The notes below the pieces were generated by a model. It was not told the origin of the DNA. It searched no databases and saw nothing but the letters and a program-made list of their open reading frames with translations. A stretch of DNA of 64,000 bases from Paenibacillus alginolyticus DSM 5050 = NBRC 15375 (GTDB lineage Bacteria > Bacillota > Bacilli > Paenibacillales > NBRC-103111): positions 18,384 through 82,383 of the forward strand of contig NZ_AUGY01000029.1 in NCBI RefSeq assembly GCF_000422905.1, read 5' to 3'. Position 1 is the stretch's first letter; each line of letters starts with the position of its first letter. Of the stretch, positions 50,489 through 61,115 are shown piece by piece. A program made the position numbers and the translations under genes.

Positions 50489-51640
50489 CTATTTATAGTT
50501 GCTGCCAGTCGTAATCGTCTGTGAAACGAAATTTTCGATAGATGTCTTCTTTTCATAGAACTGGGTCGCATTCGCTTGCACGCCTTCTCTTGTATAAAAT
50601 GCATCTTCATTCGTCAGTGGGAGTTTCACGAGTTCCCCAGTACTTGCTGATTTATATATAGCAGTAATAAGCTCTAGTGTTTGACGTCCGCTGATGCCGT
50701 CAATAAGTACAGGAACTCCTGTTTCAATAGCGGTTAATACATCATCGATTTGCCCAGTATGTCCTTCATGCACAACTTCCTGAAGTTCATCATAGAAAGC
50801 TTGCAATTGAGCCTCTAGCTCATGATTCGGCTCAGGGAAGCCATTGGCTGTTGAATTTGATGCCGTCACCTTCCATGGAGTGGAAACTCGCGCTCTCGCT
50901 CCCTGAAATATCAGTTGCTGCTCCTCTCCATGATGAACTACTGAACTAGTTACTTGCCCCAAAGAACCGTTCGCAAAGCGCAACATGCCGATGGACAGAT
51001 CTTCGACCTCCGCATTATCATGGGAAACGTTGCTCATGAAAGCTTGGACTTCCGTTGGACTACCCATCATCCAAAGCAGCGCATCGATATGATGAACAGC
51101 GTGATTCAGTGTTGGACCGCCGCCTTCTTTCTCCCATGTACCGCGCCACCAGAGATCATAATAGCAATGCCCACGCCACCAGAAGGAGTCAACTTGTACG
51201 TGACCAATTTTCCCCATTAGTCCGCTTTCCAGAACGGATTTCATTTTCATCATCGGCGTTTTGAAACGATTCTGCGCCACTACCGATAAAATCTTGCCTG
51301 TCCGCTTGGCAACGTCGTTCATCAGGTCGCACTCTTCGAGTGAAGAGGCCATCGGTTTCTCAACCATAACATGAGAGCCCGCCTCAAGAAACTCAGTTGC
51401 AAGGGTTGAATGCGTATATGGGGGTGTGCAGATGGAAACGAGATCTATATCCTCCTGTAGCAGTTCTTTATAATCCTTAACCGCCCTGGCAGCTAACTGA
51501 AATTGGTCAATGCGCTCCTTCGCTTTCTCCACATAAATATCACTAATCGCAACAATCTGGCATCGTTCCGGAAATTGTAAGTACCCTTCAATGTGCGCTC
51601 TTGAAATCGCGCCTGCTCCAATAATCGCTACCTTCAACAT
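50489..51640 (-). CDS. Gfo/Idh/MocA-family NAD(P)-dependent oxidoreductase
   Basis: This 383-residue protein has an N-terminal Rossmann domain (VAIIGAGAISRAHIEGYLQF), the family hallmark EKP (SHVMVEKPMASSLEE, near residue 93) and the substrate-domain WRGHCYYDLWWRGTWEKEGG followed by NHAVHHIDALLWMMG with the catalytic His. Members oxidise or reduce sugars, inositols and sugar acids with a bound cofactor. The start at 51640 is preceded by GGAGAGTG; a GTG at 51649 is too close to that site. It lies between the uxu genes and the GH67 cluster, so a uronate-derived substrate is plausible. Confidence 0.92.
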   Translation of the reverse strand: MLKVAIIGAGAISRAHIEGYLQFPERCQIVAISDIYVEKAKERIDQFQLAARAVKDYKELLQEDIDLVSICTPPYTHSTLATEFLEAGSHVMVEKPMASSLEECDLMNDVAKRTGKILSVVAQNRFKTPMMKMKSVLESGLMGKIGHVQVDSFWWRGHCYYDLWWRGTWEKEGGGPTLNHAVHHIDALLWMMGSPTEVQAFMSNVSHDNAEVEDLSIGMLRFANGSLGQVTSSVVHHGEEQQLIFQGARARVSTPWKVTASNSTANGFPEPNHELEAQLQAFYDELQEVVHEGHTGQIDDVLTAIETGVPVLIDGISGRQTLELITAIYKSASTGELVKLPLTNEDAFYTREGVQANATQFYEKKTSIENFVSQTITTGSNYK

Positions 51641-51791
51641 TCTCTTCACTCTCCAACTCTTAGTTGATTTAAGTATATCAAGAACACGCTTTCATATGTG
51701 CCGTTACTTTGTTCAAAAATACCACTACTTTGTGGGTGTGTAAAAACGACATCACTATTCTAGGAGAATCCATCTATAGCTCAATGTCAAA

Positions 51792-51823
51792 CGACTTCTC
51801 CACTATAATAAGTGGAGAAGTCG
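51792..51823. terminator. Hairpin after the NIF3-like gene
   Basis: CGACTTCTCCACT pairs perfectly with AGTGGAGAAGTCG around a 6-base loop, 20 bp after the NIF3-like stop codon. It separates the GH67 operon from the oxidoreductase gene. The T run is short in both directions. Confidence 0.75.
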
Positions 51824-51843
51824 CTTCATTCTTCCTAATTGAA

Positions 51844-52638
51844 CTACAAAATAAGAAATAAAGGTTTTTCCCTTATAAAATGAACGGGAAGGCCGGGGAA
51901 CTGTTCCCGCAATCGTCCCGCCAATTCCTTCATGCCGGGCTCTTCGCTTTCCGCATGACCCAATGCGATGAATGCCTTGTTCTTGCCTTGATGAACAGCG
52001 TCGCGAATATATTCCGGCGTTTCCCATTCCGGCCCTTCTCCGGCGATAACTAGGTCGAGATTATAATCTTTCAGCAATGGGAGTACCAAGGCTGCTCCCC
52101 CTCTGTAGCCTGCCAATAGTCCAATGCGCGTGCAAGGCATCTCTATTTCCCCCACAACGCGCACGAATGGTATTTGAAGCTTTTCTTTCAAGTATTGCAC
52201 CGTTCGTTCAAGGGTCATACAAGGAATTTGCACAACCGTTGCGGCGGGCAAATGCTCTTCAACGTAGGGCGCCCAGCCCAGTGCGTTTATTAACCCCATC
52301 ATAATTCCGTCCGTTTTGTAACGGTGAATATGATCGTGATAACGATAAATGGCAATTCCGGTACGCTCAAGCAATTCGCGCTTTTCGTTGATAACCGAAT
52401 CATCCTGCTCCCCCTTCATATCCTCCTGGTGGCGGTAAAACGTCCCTTCATGTGAAATGATCAAGTTGGCTCCTAAAGCCGCAGCCTGCTCGATTACAGC
52501 CTGCGTGGCCAAAAAAACAACGACAATTCCCGTTACTTCCGTTTGCACCGATCCGACTCTCAATGAATCCACAGTGGGCTCGTTTACTGGAGCCTGCTCT
52601 AACAATCGATCAATAACCTGTCCAATTGTAATCGCCAT
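51844..52638 (-). CDS. NIF3-like dinuclear metal centre protein
   Basis: This 264-residue soluble protein is of the NIF3/YqfO family: TIGQVIDRLLEQAPVNEPTV at the start, the metal-ligand loop LIISHEGTFYRHQEDMKGEQ (family form usually HHP), IYRYHDHIHRYKTDGIMMGL, and the C-terminal HAESEEPGMKELA. These hexameric proteins bind two metals and have no settled reaction. The ATG at 52638 is preceded by AAGGGA; the longer frame from 52647 begins before that site allows. It starts about 100 bp after the GH67 stop and appears to be the last gene of the aldouronate group. This suggests a catabolic rather than housekeeping role. Confidence 0.88.
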   Translation of the reverse strand: MAITIGQVIDRLLEQAPVNEPTVDSLRVGSVQTEVTGIVVVFLATQAVIEQAAALGANLIISHEGTFYRHQEDMKGEQDDSVINEKRELLERTGIAIYRYHDHIHRYKTDGIMMGLINALGWAPYVEEHLPAATVVQIPCMTLERTVQYLKEKLQIPFVRVVGEIEMPCTRIGLLAGYRGGAALVLPLLKDYNLDLVIAGEGPEWETPEYIRDAVHQGKNKAFIALGHAESEEPGMKELAGRLREQFPGLPVHFIREKPLFLIL

Positions 52639-52736
52639 CCAAACCATCCCTTATATGAATTGATCAACAAAATAAAGACGGAACTGTAGACAGACTCCGG
52701 TGACCAAGTCATCTCGTTTGTCCCGTCTTCCATTTT

Positions 52737-54797
52737 TTAATTTATGATGCGGCCGTACTCGTCAGGAATGCCCGATTTGCGGAAGAAGTAGGAATTGATC
52801 TGGTCGCGCCACTCCTTCGAATGTGCCGCTTGCTCTCGCAGTCGGCTCCTCACATCTTCGAAGCGCTCTGCATCTATTTTCCCCTCTATTAAACTCCAGA
52901 TCTGGGCCAATTCCTCCGCCTGAAGAACGCCGTCGAAGTGAGTATCGTAGATGTGCTGAATGACCGTCTTACCCGTCTTCAGTTTGTGCGTATATGGCAC
53001 ATGATGGAAAAAGAGAAGCAGTTCATCTGGACATAACTCCCTCGACTCGTACCATTCCGAACGCGGTGCAAAGTATTGGGATGTGTACCCTGTTCCCGAT
53101 TTGATGGTTCGATCTACGCCAATGCCGTGGCGGTCGGCAAAATGGTACGTCCCCCATCTCGAATATTCGTAACCGTCTACGTTCGGACCATAATGGTGAC
53201 CCGGATTGACCATCCATCCTACGCCAAGAGGAGCTGTGTAATTTTCATAGATTCTCCACGAATCGAGAAGCATCTTCGACACACTGCGTACTACATCGGG
53301 GTCAGAACCGAATGTCATGTTGATCCATTCTAGCGTGATTTGCTCAGCTGATAGCTGCGGATTCCAAGCAAGCCTTCCAAACCCATATAAATTGGCTTGT
53401 GCAAGCGTGTGTCCGGTCCAATTCGGGTTGTCTCCGATATTCGATACCGCCGCAATGCCCCCAAGCCGTCTCCCGAATAACTGGCCGCTTGCTACTTTCG
53501 CAACCGTACTTCCGCTCCCATGGGCAAACGTATCGAAATCGAGAACCTCTTTCCACTGGGGGATCAGGTAGCACAGATGTCTCTGCTGGCCCGTGTACTC
53601 TTGCGTAATCTGCAGCTCCAGCAACTGATTCGTAGCGGACATCGCTCCGAGAAGCGGAGAAAACGGCTCGCGAACCTGGAAATCCATGGGTCCGTTCTTA
53701 ATCTGCAGAATGACGTTATCGCGAAATTTTCCATCAAGTGGTGTAAAATGATCGAATGCCGCTCTCGCCCGGTCGGTCTTGCTATCGCGCCAATCCTGTT
53801 GACAATTGTATACGAAGCAGCGCCAAATGACGATCCCACCGAAGGGCTGAAGCACTTCCGCCAGCATATTCGAACCATCTGCATGGTCACGCCCATAAGT
53901 GAACGGCCCAGGTCGCCCTTCGGAATCTGCCTTTACCAGGAAGCCGCCAAAGTCCGGGATATCTCGGTAAATCTCCTCAGCTTTCTCCTTCCACCACTGC
54001 CTGACGCTTTCGTCAAGTGGGTCAGCGCTGGTCAGGCATCCAAGCTGCATCGGACTGGCGTAGTTGACGCTTAGGAATGTTGAGATTCCATAGCGCCGGA
54101 ATACGCCGGCGACCCGGGCGACATCCGGCAGCAGCTTATCCGTAATCAGCAAGGATTCTACGGAGTGTACGTTCACGTTATTGATCGAAACGGCATTGAT
54201 CCCCACCGATGCCAGCAAGCGGGCATAATCACGGATTCGGGACATGTCTCGAACAATCTCATTATTTTGGTAGAATATGGATTTTCCCGCATAGCCTCGT
54301 TCAATCGAACCGTCCATATTATCCCATTGGTTTAGCATCCTTAATCCGTTCGCAGGCGTTTCCGTTATCGCAAGATCTGCCAAACTCTCGCCGCATTTCA
54401 TTAGCCGCAGAAGATGGAAAACCGCGTACAAGGCTCCTTTGGCCGATTGACCGGCAACCACAATCCTTGATTGTCCATCTTTCGATACGTTTCTGATCAC
54501 GTAACTGTCCTCGGATCCATCCTGCCAACTTAACTTTGCATCAAGATCCTGTAACTGCCCGCGAACGCCGATCAGAATGCAGGCGCTCCCATTGGAAGCC
54601 GTTGAACGGAGAGGCCTCACTCCAAGCATGGCATCGAGACCATCCATCAACTCCGCGACCGCAGTCTGAAGCACCTCTGATACAGGACTGGGAACGGCGA
54701 GCTCCCGCGCCCACTCCCGATATTCCTCTACCCTCTTATCATCGTTTATCGGCGCATTGCTCAACCAGCAGGCATATGCGTTCGTGATGTGACTCAT
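52737..54797 (-). CDS. aguA: GH67 alpha-glucuronidase
   Basis: This 686-residue intracellular enzyme removes (4-O-methyl)glucuronic acid from the non-reducing end of aldouronic acids made from glucuronoxylan. The three GH67 domains are visible: N-terminal beta domain, catalytic barrel from about residue 145 ([19 protein letters not shown]) and a helical C-terminus with [20 protein letters not shown]. Catalytic candidates are Glu near 293 ([20 protein letters not shown]), Asp near 355 ([11 protein letters not shown]) and Glu near 377 ([12 protein letters not shown]). It starts 28 bp after the GH2 gene in the same operon. Confidence 0.95.
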   Translation of the reverse strand: MSHITNAYACWLSNAPINDDKRVEEYREWARELAVPSPVSEVLQTAVAELMDGLDAMLGVRPLRSTASNGSACILIGVRGQLQDLDAKLSWQDGSEDSYVIRNVSKDGQSRIVVAGQSAKGALYAVFHLLRLMKCGESLADLAITETPANGLRMLNQWDNMDGSIERGYAGKSIFYQNNEIVRDMSRIRDYARLLASVGINAVSINNVNVHSVESLLITDKLLPDVARVAGVFRRYGISTFLSVNYASPMQLGCLTSADPLDESVRQWWKEKAEEIYRDIPDFGGFLVKADSEGRPGPFTYGRDHADGSNMLAEVLQPFGGIVIWRCFVYNCQQDWRDSKTDRARAAFDHFTPLDGKFRDNVILQIKNGPMDFQVREPFSPLLGAMSATNQLLELQITQEYTGQQRHLCYLIPQWKEVLDFDTFAHGSGSTVAKVASGQLFGRRLGGIAAVSNIGDNPNWTGHTLAQANLYGFGRLAWNPQLSAEQITLEWINMTFGSDPDVVRSVSKMLLDSWRIYENYTAPLGVGWMVNPGHHYGPNVDGYEYSRWGTYHFADRHGIGVDRTIKSGTGYTSQYFAPRSEWYESRELCPDELLLFFHHVPYTHKLKTGKTVIQHIYDTHFDGVLQAEELAQIWSLIEGKIDAERFEDVRSRLREQAAHSKEWRDQINSYFFRKSGIPDEYGRIIN

Positions 54798-54825
54798 CGT
54801 GATACCTCCGCTAGTTTATGTTCAT

Positions 54826-57800
54826 TCAGGTAAACGACCTCTCAAATCGAAACCAACCGAAATCGAAATGGCTTCCCGGCAAAAATAGAAAGATTACTTT
54901 TTGGAGGCCTGTTATTTTTTCCAATTCAAATACCCGCTCTTCGTAACCATCGGACTTTGTAAACTCGATGAGTTGATTTCCCTCACCTTCCGGATTAGCG
55001 AAACGAATATGAATGGTATTTTTATCAAGAAGTGATCGACCATAGACGACAAGCTGCGTTGCCCCTAGGCTTGTAAAATCCATTTGGTCGAATTCCAAAG
55101 AAACATTATTTCCTATCCCTTCAACGCTGGCTTCCGAAATCGTAAACGTATCGCCATAAATGCGGTCGCATTCCGTAGCGTAATTTTTCTCGAAGGTTCT
55201 GTTCTGCTTTTGGAACGAAAAACCCTTGATGTGCACCTTCTTCTGTAGGACGAAGCAAATGGAAGTGATCCCGCAAAGACGCTTGGATAACCGATAGGTT
55301 TCTTCTTGATACACATTCCACTTGGACGGTTTCTGATAAATGACATCCGCTAGGAGTACACTGCACTCTTCATCCGGCATGCCTTCCCAAATTTGCAGGG
55401 AATACTTTTCACTGGACAAGGCGAAAATCGGAATCGTAAGCAGATCGGACCCGTGCGTTCCGAAATCAATATCACGAAACCCAACTTCAGTTTCACCGTC
55501 CCGGCTTGTAGCTACGCCTCTCTCGTTCCCGTTTCCAACCTCCCCTTTACTGTAATCAAAAAGGCCGGCAGAGATAAATCCATAAGGATCCTTGTAAGCT
55601 GTGCCGAGTCCCGATGCTTTAAATTCCAGCTGGGAGATGAGCTTCGTCTTGTTCGTACCGTTCTTACTCATACAGCGAAGCCGGAAATCTCCATCGCCCC
55701 ACGCCGTGATTCTCGCTTCATGACCGAATGCTTCCACCTTCGCAAGGTTGGAGGCAATTCCCGAATCATTCACTACACTCCACTCGACTTCTTGATAGGA
55801 AGTATCAGCGGGATACAGGTAGGCTTGCACCGTCATCTCTTTTCTCGATCCGTCGAACATTTGACCGGACGGGCTTACGATTTCAAGCTTGCGCAAAGGG
55901 ATTTCGTCTACGGTTCCCATGACCAGCGGCAGCTCTTGATTCTTGGTGTGGGTGGAAACCCCAGCTAAGGATGTTTCACCCCTTACTGGAAGAGCATCAA
56001 ATTCCACCGTTTGACTCTCCAAACCGATTGAAGAAACCTCAACCCGAATCTTGCCGGGCTCCAGGGTAGCCCCGATGATCGCCATAAGTTTGCCACTGAA
56101 TAGTCTTCTGCTGACCCCTTTATACGGATCATAGTCCGTGCTGTCGCCATTATCCAAACCAAGCAAACGGCCTTCCCCAGTCACCTCGACACGAACCCGA
56201 TTGCTTGCATTCTCCACCGGATTGCCATCTGAATCTTCCATGTAGATTTCCAGGAAGATCAAGTCCGTACCATCGGCCATCAGGCTATCTTTATCCGGCA
56301 GGAGACAAATCTTCTTCGTATCCCCAAAGGATCTTCTAATATCTGTCGCAATTACACGGCCCATTTCATCATAGGCTATTGCTTTCAATTCTCCTGCTTC
56401 ATAAGGAAGCTTCCACCAGCCGACCAGCTGGGTTCCATGCTCATGATTGATATCAAAAGTTCCCACGATAGCACCACCCAATTGCAGTTCGATTTTCGGC
56501 GCATTCGAGCACACTCGAACATCGATCAATTGGCCCGGATTAAAGTCCCAATAGGGAAAAATATGGACCATCGGATTCGTCCTGTAATCAGTCCATGCCG
56601 ATTGGTAGATGTAATACGAATCTTTCTTGAAAGTAGCTGTATCAATCTGTCCGAGATAAGAGTTCTTGGTATGATATGGCGTCGGTTCCCCAATATAGTC
56701 GAAGCCGGTCCATATGAATTGCCCTAGAGAGAAAGGCGCTTCTCTTTCGGCGATAATACAGGCCTCAACTGACTTGGCTCCCCAGCTCGTCGCACTATTT
56801 CCCAGAGCTGAGCACTGCTCGTCATCATCAGCAAGAATGGACTTCTCGAACGGGAAACGATAAATGCCTCTGCTTGAAACGAGAGAGGCCGTCTCGCTGC
56901 CGTAAATGATCCAATCGGGATGATCCTCACGGTGCTTATGGTAATACTTTTCCGCGTAGTTGTAGCCGGCAACCTTCACGATATCCGCACACTTTTGTGC
57001 ATTCTCCCAAGGCATATAATTGGAACCGATAGTCACTCGGCCGTTCTGCTTCGGATCGTATTTCAGCACTTCATCCCTAAGCATTCGAGTGATTTCTTGC
57101 CCTCTTGCATCTGCATGAGTGTCGTAAATCTCATTTCCTATGCTCCACATCATCAGGCTCGGATGATTCCGATCCCGCTTGACCCAGCTTTTCACATCGG
57201 CCTTAGCCCAATCCTTAAAAAATCTCGCATAATCGTAAGGGGTTTTGGTTCTTTCCCACATATCGAACGCTTCCGAGACGACCAAGAGCCCCATCTCATC
57301 CGCTAGATCCAAAAGTTCTACTGCCGGCATATTGTGAGCGGTTCGAATGGCGTTAACGCCCATTTCTTTCAATATTCGAAGCCTTCTTCTCAGTGCTTCT
57401 TTATAGAAGGCAGCTCCAAGGGCTCCTAAGTCGTGGTGCTCGCAAACCCCGTTCAATTTCATTCTTGTGCCGTTCAAATAAAAGCCCCGCTGAGGGTCCA
57501 GCTTGATCTCACGAAGCCCGATATTTTGAGTGATGCTCTCTACAACTATGACTTCCTCGCCCTCTGCAGCACGCTGCAATTGGGTGACAAGCTGATACAG
57601 GTGCGGCTCTGCCGTGCTCCATAAATGCGGGCGATTTATCGATAGCGTCTGTCGATGAAGAAAACCGCCTGCAACAATCTTGTCTGTCGCAGTCGCAGCA
57701 AGTTCGCCCTTGTACAGGATCGTATGCGAGATTCGGACGTCCTCGTCCTCATGGAGGTTTAATTCCGTCTCGACTTCTACCTCCCAGCTATCGTTGACCC

Positions 57801-58266
57801 TTTTCGCAGCAGCATAAATTCCATCCGTTACAATGTGATTGAGAGTTCTCGTCTTTAGCCACACATTGCGGTAGATGCCGGCCCCCGAATACCACCGGCT
57901 ATTCGGACTTTGGTGGACGACCTTCACCACGATTTCATTTTCCCCGTCCACAATTGCATCCGTGATCTCGTGTTCGAAGGAAGAATATCCGTACTTCCAT
58001 TCTCCAATTAACCGCTGATTCACATATACGGATGAGTCCATATAAACCCCATCGAAGCATAATAAAATTTGCCGTTCCGCTTCTTGAGTCCATGTAAATC
58101 TTTTCCGGTACCAGCCGATACTATTTTCATAGAGATTTAATGTATTGATGATCAGCCAATCATGAGGGAGATCTACCGGCTCAAATGTCAAACCGGCGCC
58201 ATCCGTCACATCCAGGCTGCTCTTGGCAAATTCCCATCCACTATTAAACAGTGTCTTTTTATTCAT
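54826..58266 (-). CDS. GH2 beta-glycosidase with C-terminal extra domains
   Basis: This 1146-residue protein without a signal peptide starts with the GH2 sugar-binding domain (FEPVDLPHDWLI; WYSGAGIYRNVWL) and an Ig-like domain. A TIM barrel follows, with the acid/base Glu near 379 (MMWSIGNEIYDTH) and the nucleophile Glu near 458 (IIYGSETASLVSSRGIYRFP). After it come a DUF4982-like domain (QLIDVRVCSNAPKIELQLGG), further beta-sandwich modules and a C-terminal CBM-like domain (FRDIDFGTHGSDLLTIPIFA). The barrel resembles the beta-galactosidase/beta-glycosidase group with DUF4982; specificity is not certain. The ATG follows GGGAG. It precedes aguA, so removal of a xylan side-chain sugar is plausible. 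Confidence 0.88.
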   Translation of the reverse strand: MNKKTLFNSGWEFAKSSLDVTDGAGLTFEPVDLPHDWLIINTLNLYENSIGWYRKRFTWTQEAERQILLCFDGVYMDSSVYVNQRLIGEWKYGYSSFEHEITDAIVDGENEIVVKVVHQSPNSRWYSGAGIYRNVWLKTRTLNHIVTDGIYAAAKRVNDSWEVEVETELNLHEDEDVRISHTILYKGELAATATDKIVAGGFLHRQTLSINRPHLWSTAEPHLYQLVTQLQRAAEGEEVIVVESITQNIGLREIKLDPQRGFYLNGTRMKLNGVCEHHDLGALGAAFYKEALRRRLRILKEMGVNAIRTAHNMPAVELLDLADEMGLLVVSEAFDMWERTKTPYDYARFFKDWAKADVKSWVKRDRNHPSLMMWSIGNEIYDTHADARGQEITRMLRDEVLKYDPKQNGRVTIGSNYMPWENAQKCADIVKVAGYNYAEKYYHKHREDHPDWIIYGSETASLVSSRGIYRFPFEKSILADDDEQCSALGNSATSWGAKSVEACIIAEREAPFSLGQFIWTGFDYIGEPTPYHTKNSYLGQIDTATFKKDSYYIYQSAWTDYRTNPMVHIFPYWDFNPGQLIDVRVCSNAPKIELQLGGAIVGTFDINHEHGTQLVGWWKLPYEAGELKAIAYDEMGRVIATDIRRSFGDTKKICLLPDKDSLMADGTDLIFLEIYMEDSDGNPVENASNRVRVEVTGEGRLLGLDNGDSTDYDPYKGVSRRLFSGKLMAIIGATLEPGKIRVEVSSIGLESQTVEFDALPVRGETSLAGVSTHTKNQELPLVMGTVDEIPLRKLEIVSPSGQMFDGSRKEMTVQAYLYPADTSYQEVEWSVVNDSGIASNLAKVEAFGHEARITAWGDGDFRLRCMSKNGTNKTKLISQLEFKASGLGTAYKDPYGFISAGLFDYSKGEVGNGNERGVATSRDGETEVGFRDIDFGTHGSDLLTIPIFALSSEKYSLQIWEGMPDEECSVLLADVIYQKPSKWNVYQEETYRLSKRLCGITSICFVLQKKVHIKGFSFQKQNRTFEKNYATECDRIYGDTFTISEASVEGIGNNVSLEFDQMDFTSLGATQLVVYGRSLLDKNTIHIRFANPEGEGNQLIEFTKSDGYEERVFELEKITGLQKVIFLFLPGSHFDFGWFRFERSFT

Positions 58267-58406
58267 CGTTTACTCCCGCGCTCCAAGATATCCTGAAATA
58301 TGTAAAAAATGACTTGCCATACATTAAGAGTGCTTTGATCCTTTCGCTGATTCATGTATAGATGACACGGGCTAACGCCACGAGTAATTGTCATATTTTA
58401 AAATTC

Positions 58407-58440
58407 AGGATCTGCGACAATGTCCACTGTCGCAGATCCT
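58407..58440. terminator. Perfect hairpin after the binding-protein gene
   Basis: AGGATCTGCGACA pairs with TGTCGCAGATCCT (13-bp perfect arms, 8-base loop), 21 bp after the lipoprotein stop. On the minus strand it is followed by GAATTTTAAAA. It probably lowers read-through from the transporter genes into the GH2-aguA genes. Confidence 0.75.
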
Positions 58441-58461
58441 ATAAGGGCACTATTGTTATGA

Positions 58462-60120
58462 TTAGTATCCAAGTTTGCTCTTCGTCTTGTTAAAAATATC
58501 ATTTGCCATTTTGATATAACGGGAAGCACCGAGTGCTTCGACCTGAGCCACATAGGCATTCCAATCGTTTGCAATGTTAGCTTGGCCGGTGACGAACTTC
58601 AGGGTCATCGTATCTACATAATCCATCAGAGGCTTCGAGATCAGGTTCATTTGTTCGCTTTCGTCCGGGGTACCCATGATTGGCGGAGCAATTGTTCTCG
58701 GTTTACGATGAGTCTGAATGCGGCTGAGGTAGTCTTTCTCGCCTTCGGTCATTTTGGACATCCGCAGTTTAGTGGAACCGCCATACGCGAAGTTGCCGCC
58801 GCCGAAGCCGAAGTCGACGTTTAATTTCTTCGTCGCTGTCGGGTTCATGCCGTTAAAGGAGATATCCGGTTTGAGCGTGATGTTGCCGCTCGTATCCTTC
58901 GTATAGGTCTCGCCTTCGACGCCCCACAAACTGAGCGTTTGGCCTTCGTCCGAATACCAAAGCCAGTCAACAAAGCGAAGCATTTTGATAAAATTGTCCT
59001 TGCCGAGCTTCTTGAGCGCATTCTGGCTGATCATAACTCCGTTCTCGAGACGAGACGTTTCGATTTGAAGCATCCCTTTCGGACCGCCCGGTTGAACGAT
59101 CATATACAGATCGGAGTTCGGCACCTGCATCTTGGTCTTGGAATCGGCCAGTATCTGGTAGTTGGCGTTCATGACATAAGTATCGCCTTTATAGAACTTG
59201 GCTTGCGCGGTTTTATCGTCTTGAGTGAAGGACTCCGGATCGAGCAGCCCCTCTTTGACTAGCTTATTTAAGAACGTCACATAATCCTTGAACTCATTGG
59301 TCGAATTGGCGAATTCGAACTGTTTCGTCTGTTCGTTAAAACGCGTGCCGTTGGCAACTCCCCAACCGGCGGTTACGCCGTATTGAGCTGCCGTAATATT
59401 CAGTGTCGATTTTCCGGTGAATTCATCGGACATTACATATTTCCCGCCGGTAAACTCTTTCACTTTCTTGAGGGCTTGGTAGAAGTCTTCATAAGTCCAT
59501 TTGCCTTCCTGACCTTTTACGTCGACTCCCGCTTTTTCGAAAATGTCTTTCCGAATCATGTAGGAGTATCCTGCACCCGGCGATTCCCACAGCCCTGGCA
59601 GCACGTAATATTTCCCGTCCGATTTCAGCTTCTGCTGCAGGTCTCTTTCCATTCCCCAAGCTTTTACAGCCTTCTGATAGTTCGGCATGTACTGCACCCA
59701 ATCGCTGATAGGTACGATTTGGCCTCCGGCTACGTAAGCGGATTCGTCATAAGTTTTGGGAATAATGAAGGGAGCGTCGCCGCTGTTGACTAAGAGCGAC
59801 TTCTTGTTCTCGTATTCGGTAGCCGCTACTACGTTTACGTCAAACGATACGTTCGTTTTCTCTTTGATCGCGCTCCAGAGCCGCCATTCCTTCTTATACG
59901 GATAGGTCGGTTGATCGCTGAACATGATCGAGTAGTTTACAGGCTCATTCGAACGGAATGTTTGGCCTTCGCCAAAGGTGTAATTCTGTGGTGCTGCGGA
60001 GCTCGTGCCTGGGGAAGCGCTGCTGGACGATTCTTTCGTGTCGCTATTCGTACATGCTGTCATGCCGACGGCCATCATGACCGCCAATGCGACCCCTACT
60101 ACTTTTGCAGATCTTTTCAT
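58462..60120 (-). CDS. LplA/YtcQ-type sugar-binding lipoprotein
   Basis: This 552-residue lipoprotein has the lipobox MTAC after MKRSAKVVGVALAVMMAVG and a Ser/Ala/Pro linker. It is a long-type binding protein (NYSIMFSDQPTYPYKKEWRL, VNSGDAPFIIPKTYDESAYV, KNFVTF-like core, end NDIFNKTKSKLGY) as found with LplB/YtcP permeases. In Paenibacillus such proteins are known to bind aldouronates beside GH67 genes. A site AAGGGTGG precedes the ATG. It is third in an operon after its two permeases. Confidence 0.92.
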   Translation of the reverse strand: MKRSAKVVGVALAVMMAVGMTACTNSDTKESSSSASPGTSSAAPQNYTFGEGQTFRSNEPVNYSIMFSDQPTYPYKKEWRLWSAIKEKTNVSFDVNVVAATEYENKKSLLVNSGDAPFIIPKTYDESAYVAGGQIVPISDWVQYMPNYQKAVKAWGMERDLQQKLKSDGKYYVLPGLWESPGAGYSYMIRKDIFEKAGVDVKGQEGKWTYEDFYQALKKVKEFTGGKYVMSDEFTGKSTLNITAAQYGVTAGWGVANGTRFNEQTKQFEFANSTNEFKDYVTFLNKLVKEGLLDPESFTQDDKTAQAKFYKGDTYVMNANYQILADSKTKMQVPNSDLYMIVQPGGPKGMLQIETSRLENGVMISQNALKKLGKDNFIKMLRFVDWLWYSDEGQTLSLWGVEGETYTKDTSGNITLKPDISFNGMNPTATKKLNVDFGFGGGNFAYGGSTKLRMSKMTEGEKDYLSRIQTHRKPRTIAPPIMGTPDESEQMNLISKPLMDYVDTMTLKFVTGQANIANDWNAYVAQVEALGASRYIKMANDIFNKTKSKLGY

Positions 60121-60227
60121 TCAGTGCCACCCTTTCAAATGTGTTTATTTTATATAACAGAAACGCTGCCATGTAGAAGCCTATTAATAACAGCCCGCGA
60201 TTGCAGCCTTTCCAAAACATAACGCGA

Positions 60228-61100
60228 TTACCCTTTTACGGAACCAATCATCATGCCTTGCACAAAATACTTTTGAACGAAAGGATAGAGACAAATAATC
60301 GGCAAAGAGGTCAACACCATCGCAGTGGATTTAATGGTTGCCGCGATCTGAGCGGTCGCATCGCTGCTGAGTCCCGCTTCGGTCGGATTAATCGCGCTGT
60401 CGATGATCTGCCTCAAATAGAGGGCGATCGGCCATTTATCCTTCGACTCCAGATAGAGAGACGGGCCGAACCAGTTGTTCCAGATGGAGACCATGCTGAA
60501 CAACACCATCGTGGCCAGGATCGGTTTGGAGAGCGGAAGCGTAATCCTTAGGAAGATGCGGTAGACGCCTAGGCCGTCGACCTTAGCCGATTCTTCCAAT
60601 TCGTTCGGCAAGCTTGCAAAGAAGGTCTTCACTAGGATGACATTGAAAGCGCTGATGGCACCGGGTATGATAATGGCCCAGATGGTATCCCTCATGTGCA
60701 GCGTTTTGGCGACCAAGATATAGTTCGGGATCAGCCCGCCGCCAAAATACATCGTGAACAAGACGAAAGGGATAAAAAATTTGTTAAGGCGCAACTTATC
60801 CTTCGACAACGGGTAAGACATAACGGCCGTCGCCGCTACCGATATCACCGTTCCTACAATGGCATACAGGATCGTATTGCCGTAATATTGGAAGAATTCC
60901 GGCCTGCTTAGCACGGCTCGGTACGTTTGGTCCGTAAAGTCAACGGGGAATATGGTGACCTTCCCTGCATATACGGCAGCCTCCGAGCTGAACGACTGGG
61001 CGACTAGATATAGGAACGGATACAAAGTCATGACGACGACAAGGGCCATGATGAATCCGTTAAAAACCTGAAACACACGGTAGGATGCTGACTCCTTCAC
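60228..61100 (-). CDS. YtcP/LplC-type carbohydrate ABC permease
   Basis: This 290-residue permease has six membrane spans and the EAA loop ESAKVDGLG followed by FLRITLPLSKPI. It ends MMIGSVKG, characteristic of the LplC/YtcP group. It starts at a GTG preceded by AAAGGAG, 15 bp after its partner gene. With the LplB-type partner it forms the importer, which I infer handles aldouronic acids because of aguA and uxuAB nearby. Confidence 0.92.
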   Translation of the reverse strand: MKESASYRVFQVFNGFIMALVVVMTLYPFLYLVAQSFSSEAAVYAGKVTIFPVDFTDQTYRAVLSRPEFFQYYGNTILYAIVGTVISVAATAVMSYPLSKDKLRLNKFFIPFVLFTMYFGGGLIPNYILVAKTLHMRDTIWAIIIPGAISAFNVILVKTFFASLPNELEESAKVDGLGVYRIFLRITLPLSKPILATMVLFSMVSIWNNWFGPSLYLESKDKWPIALYLRQIIDSAINPTEAGLSSDATAQIAATIKSTAMVLTSLPIICLYPFVQKYFVQGMMIGSVKG

Positions 61101-61115
61101 CTGAACTACTCCTTT

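Noticed and set aside
53520..54074. A 184-codon plus-strand frame inside the GH67 gene
   Set aside because: It is antisense to a complete alpha-glucuronidase with all catalytic residues, and has no start signal.
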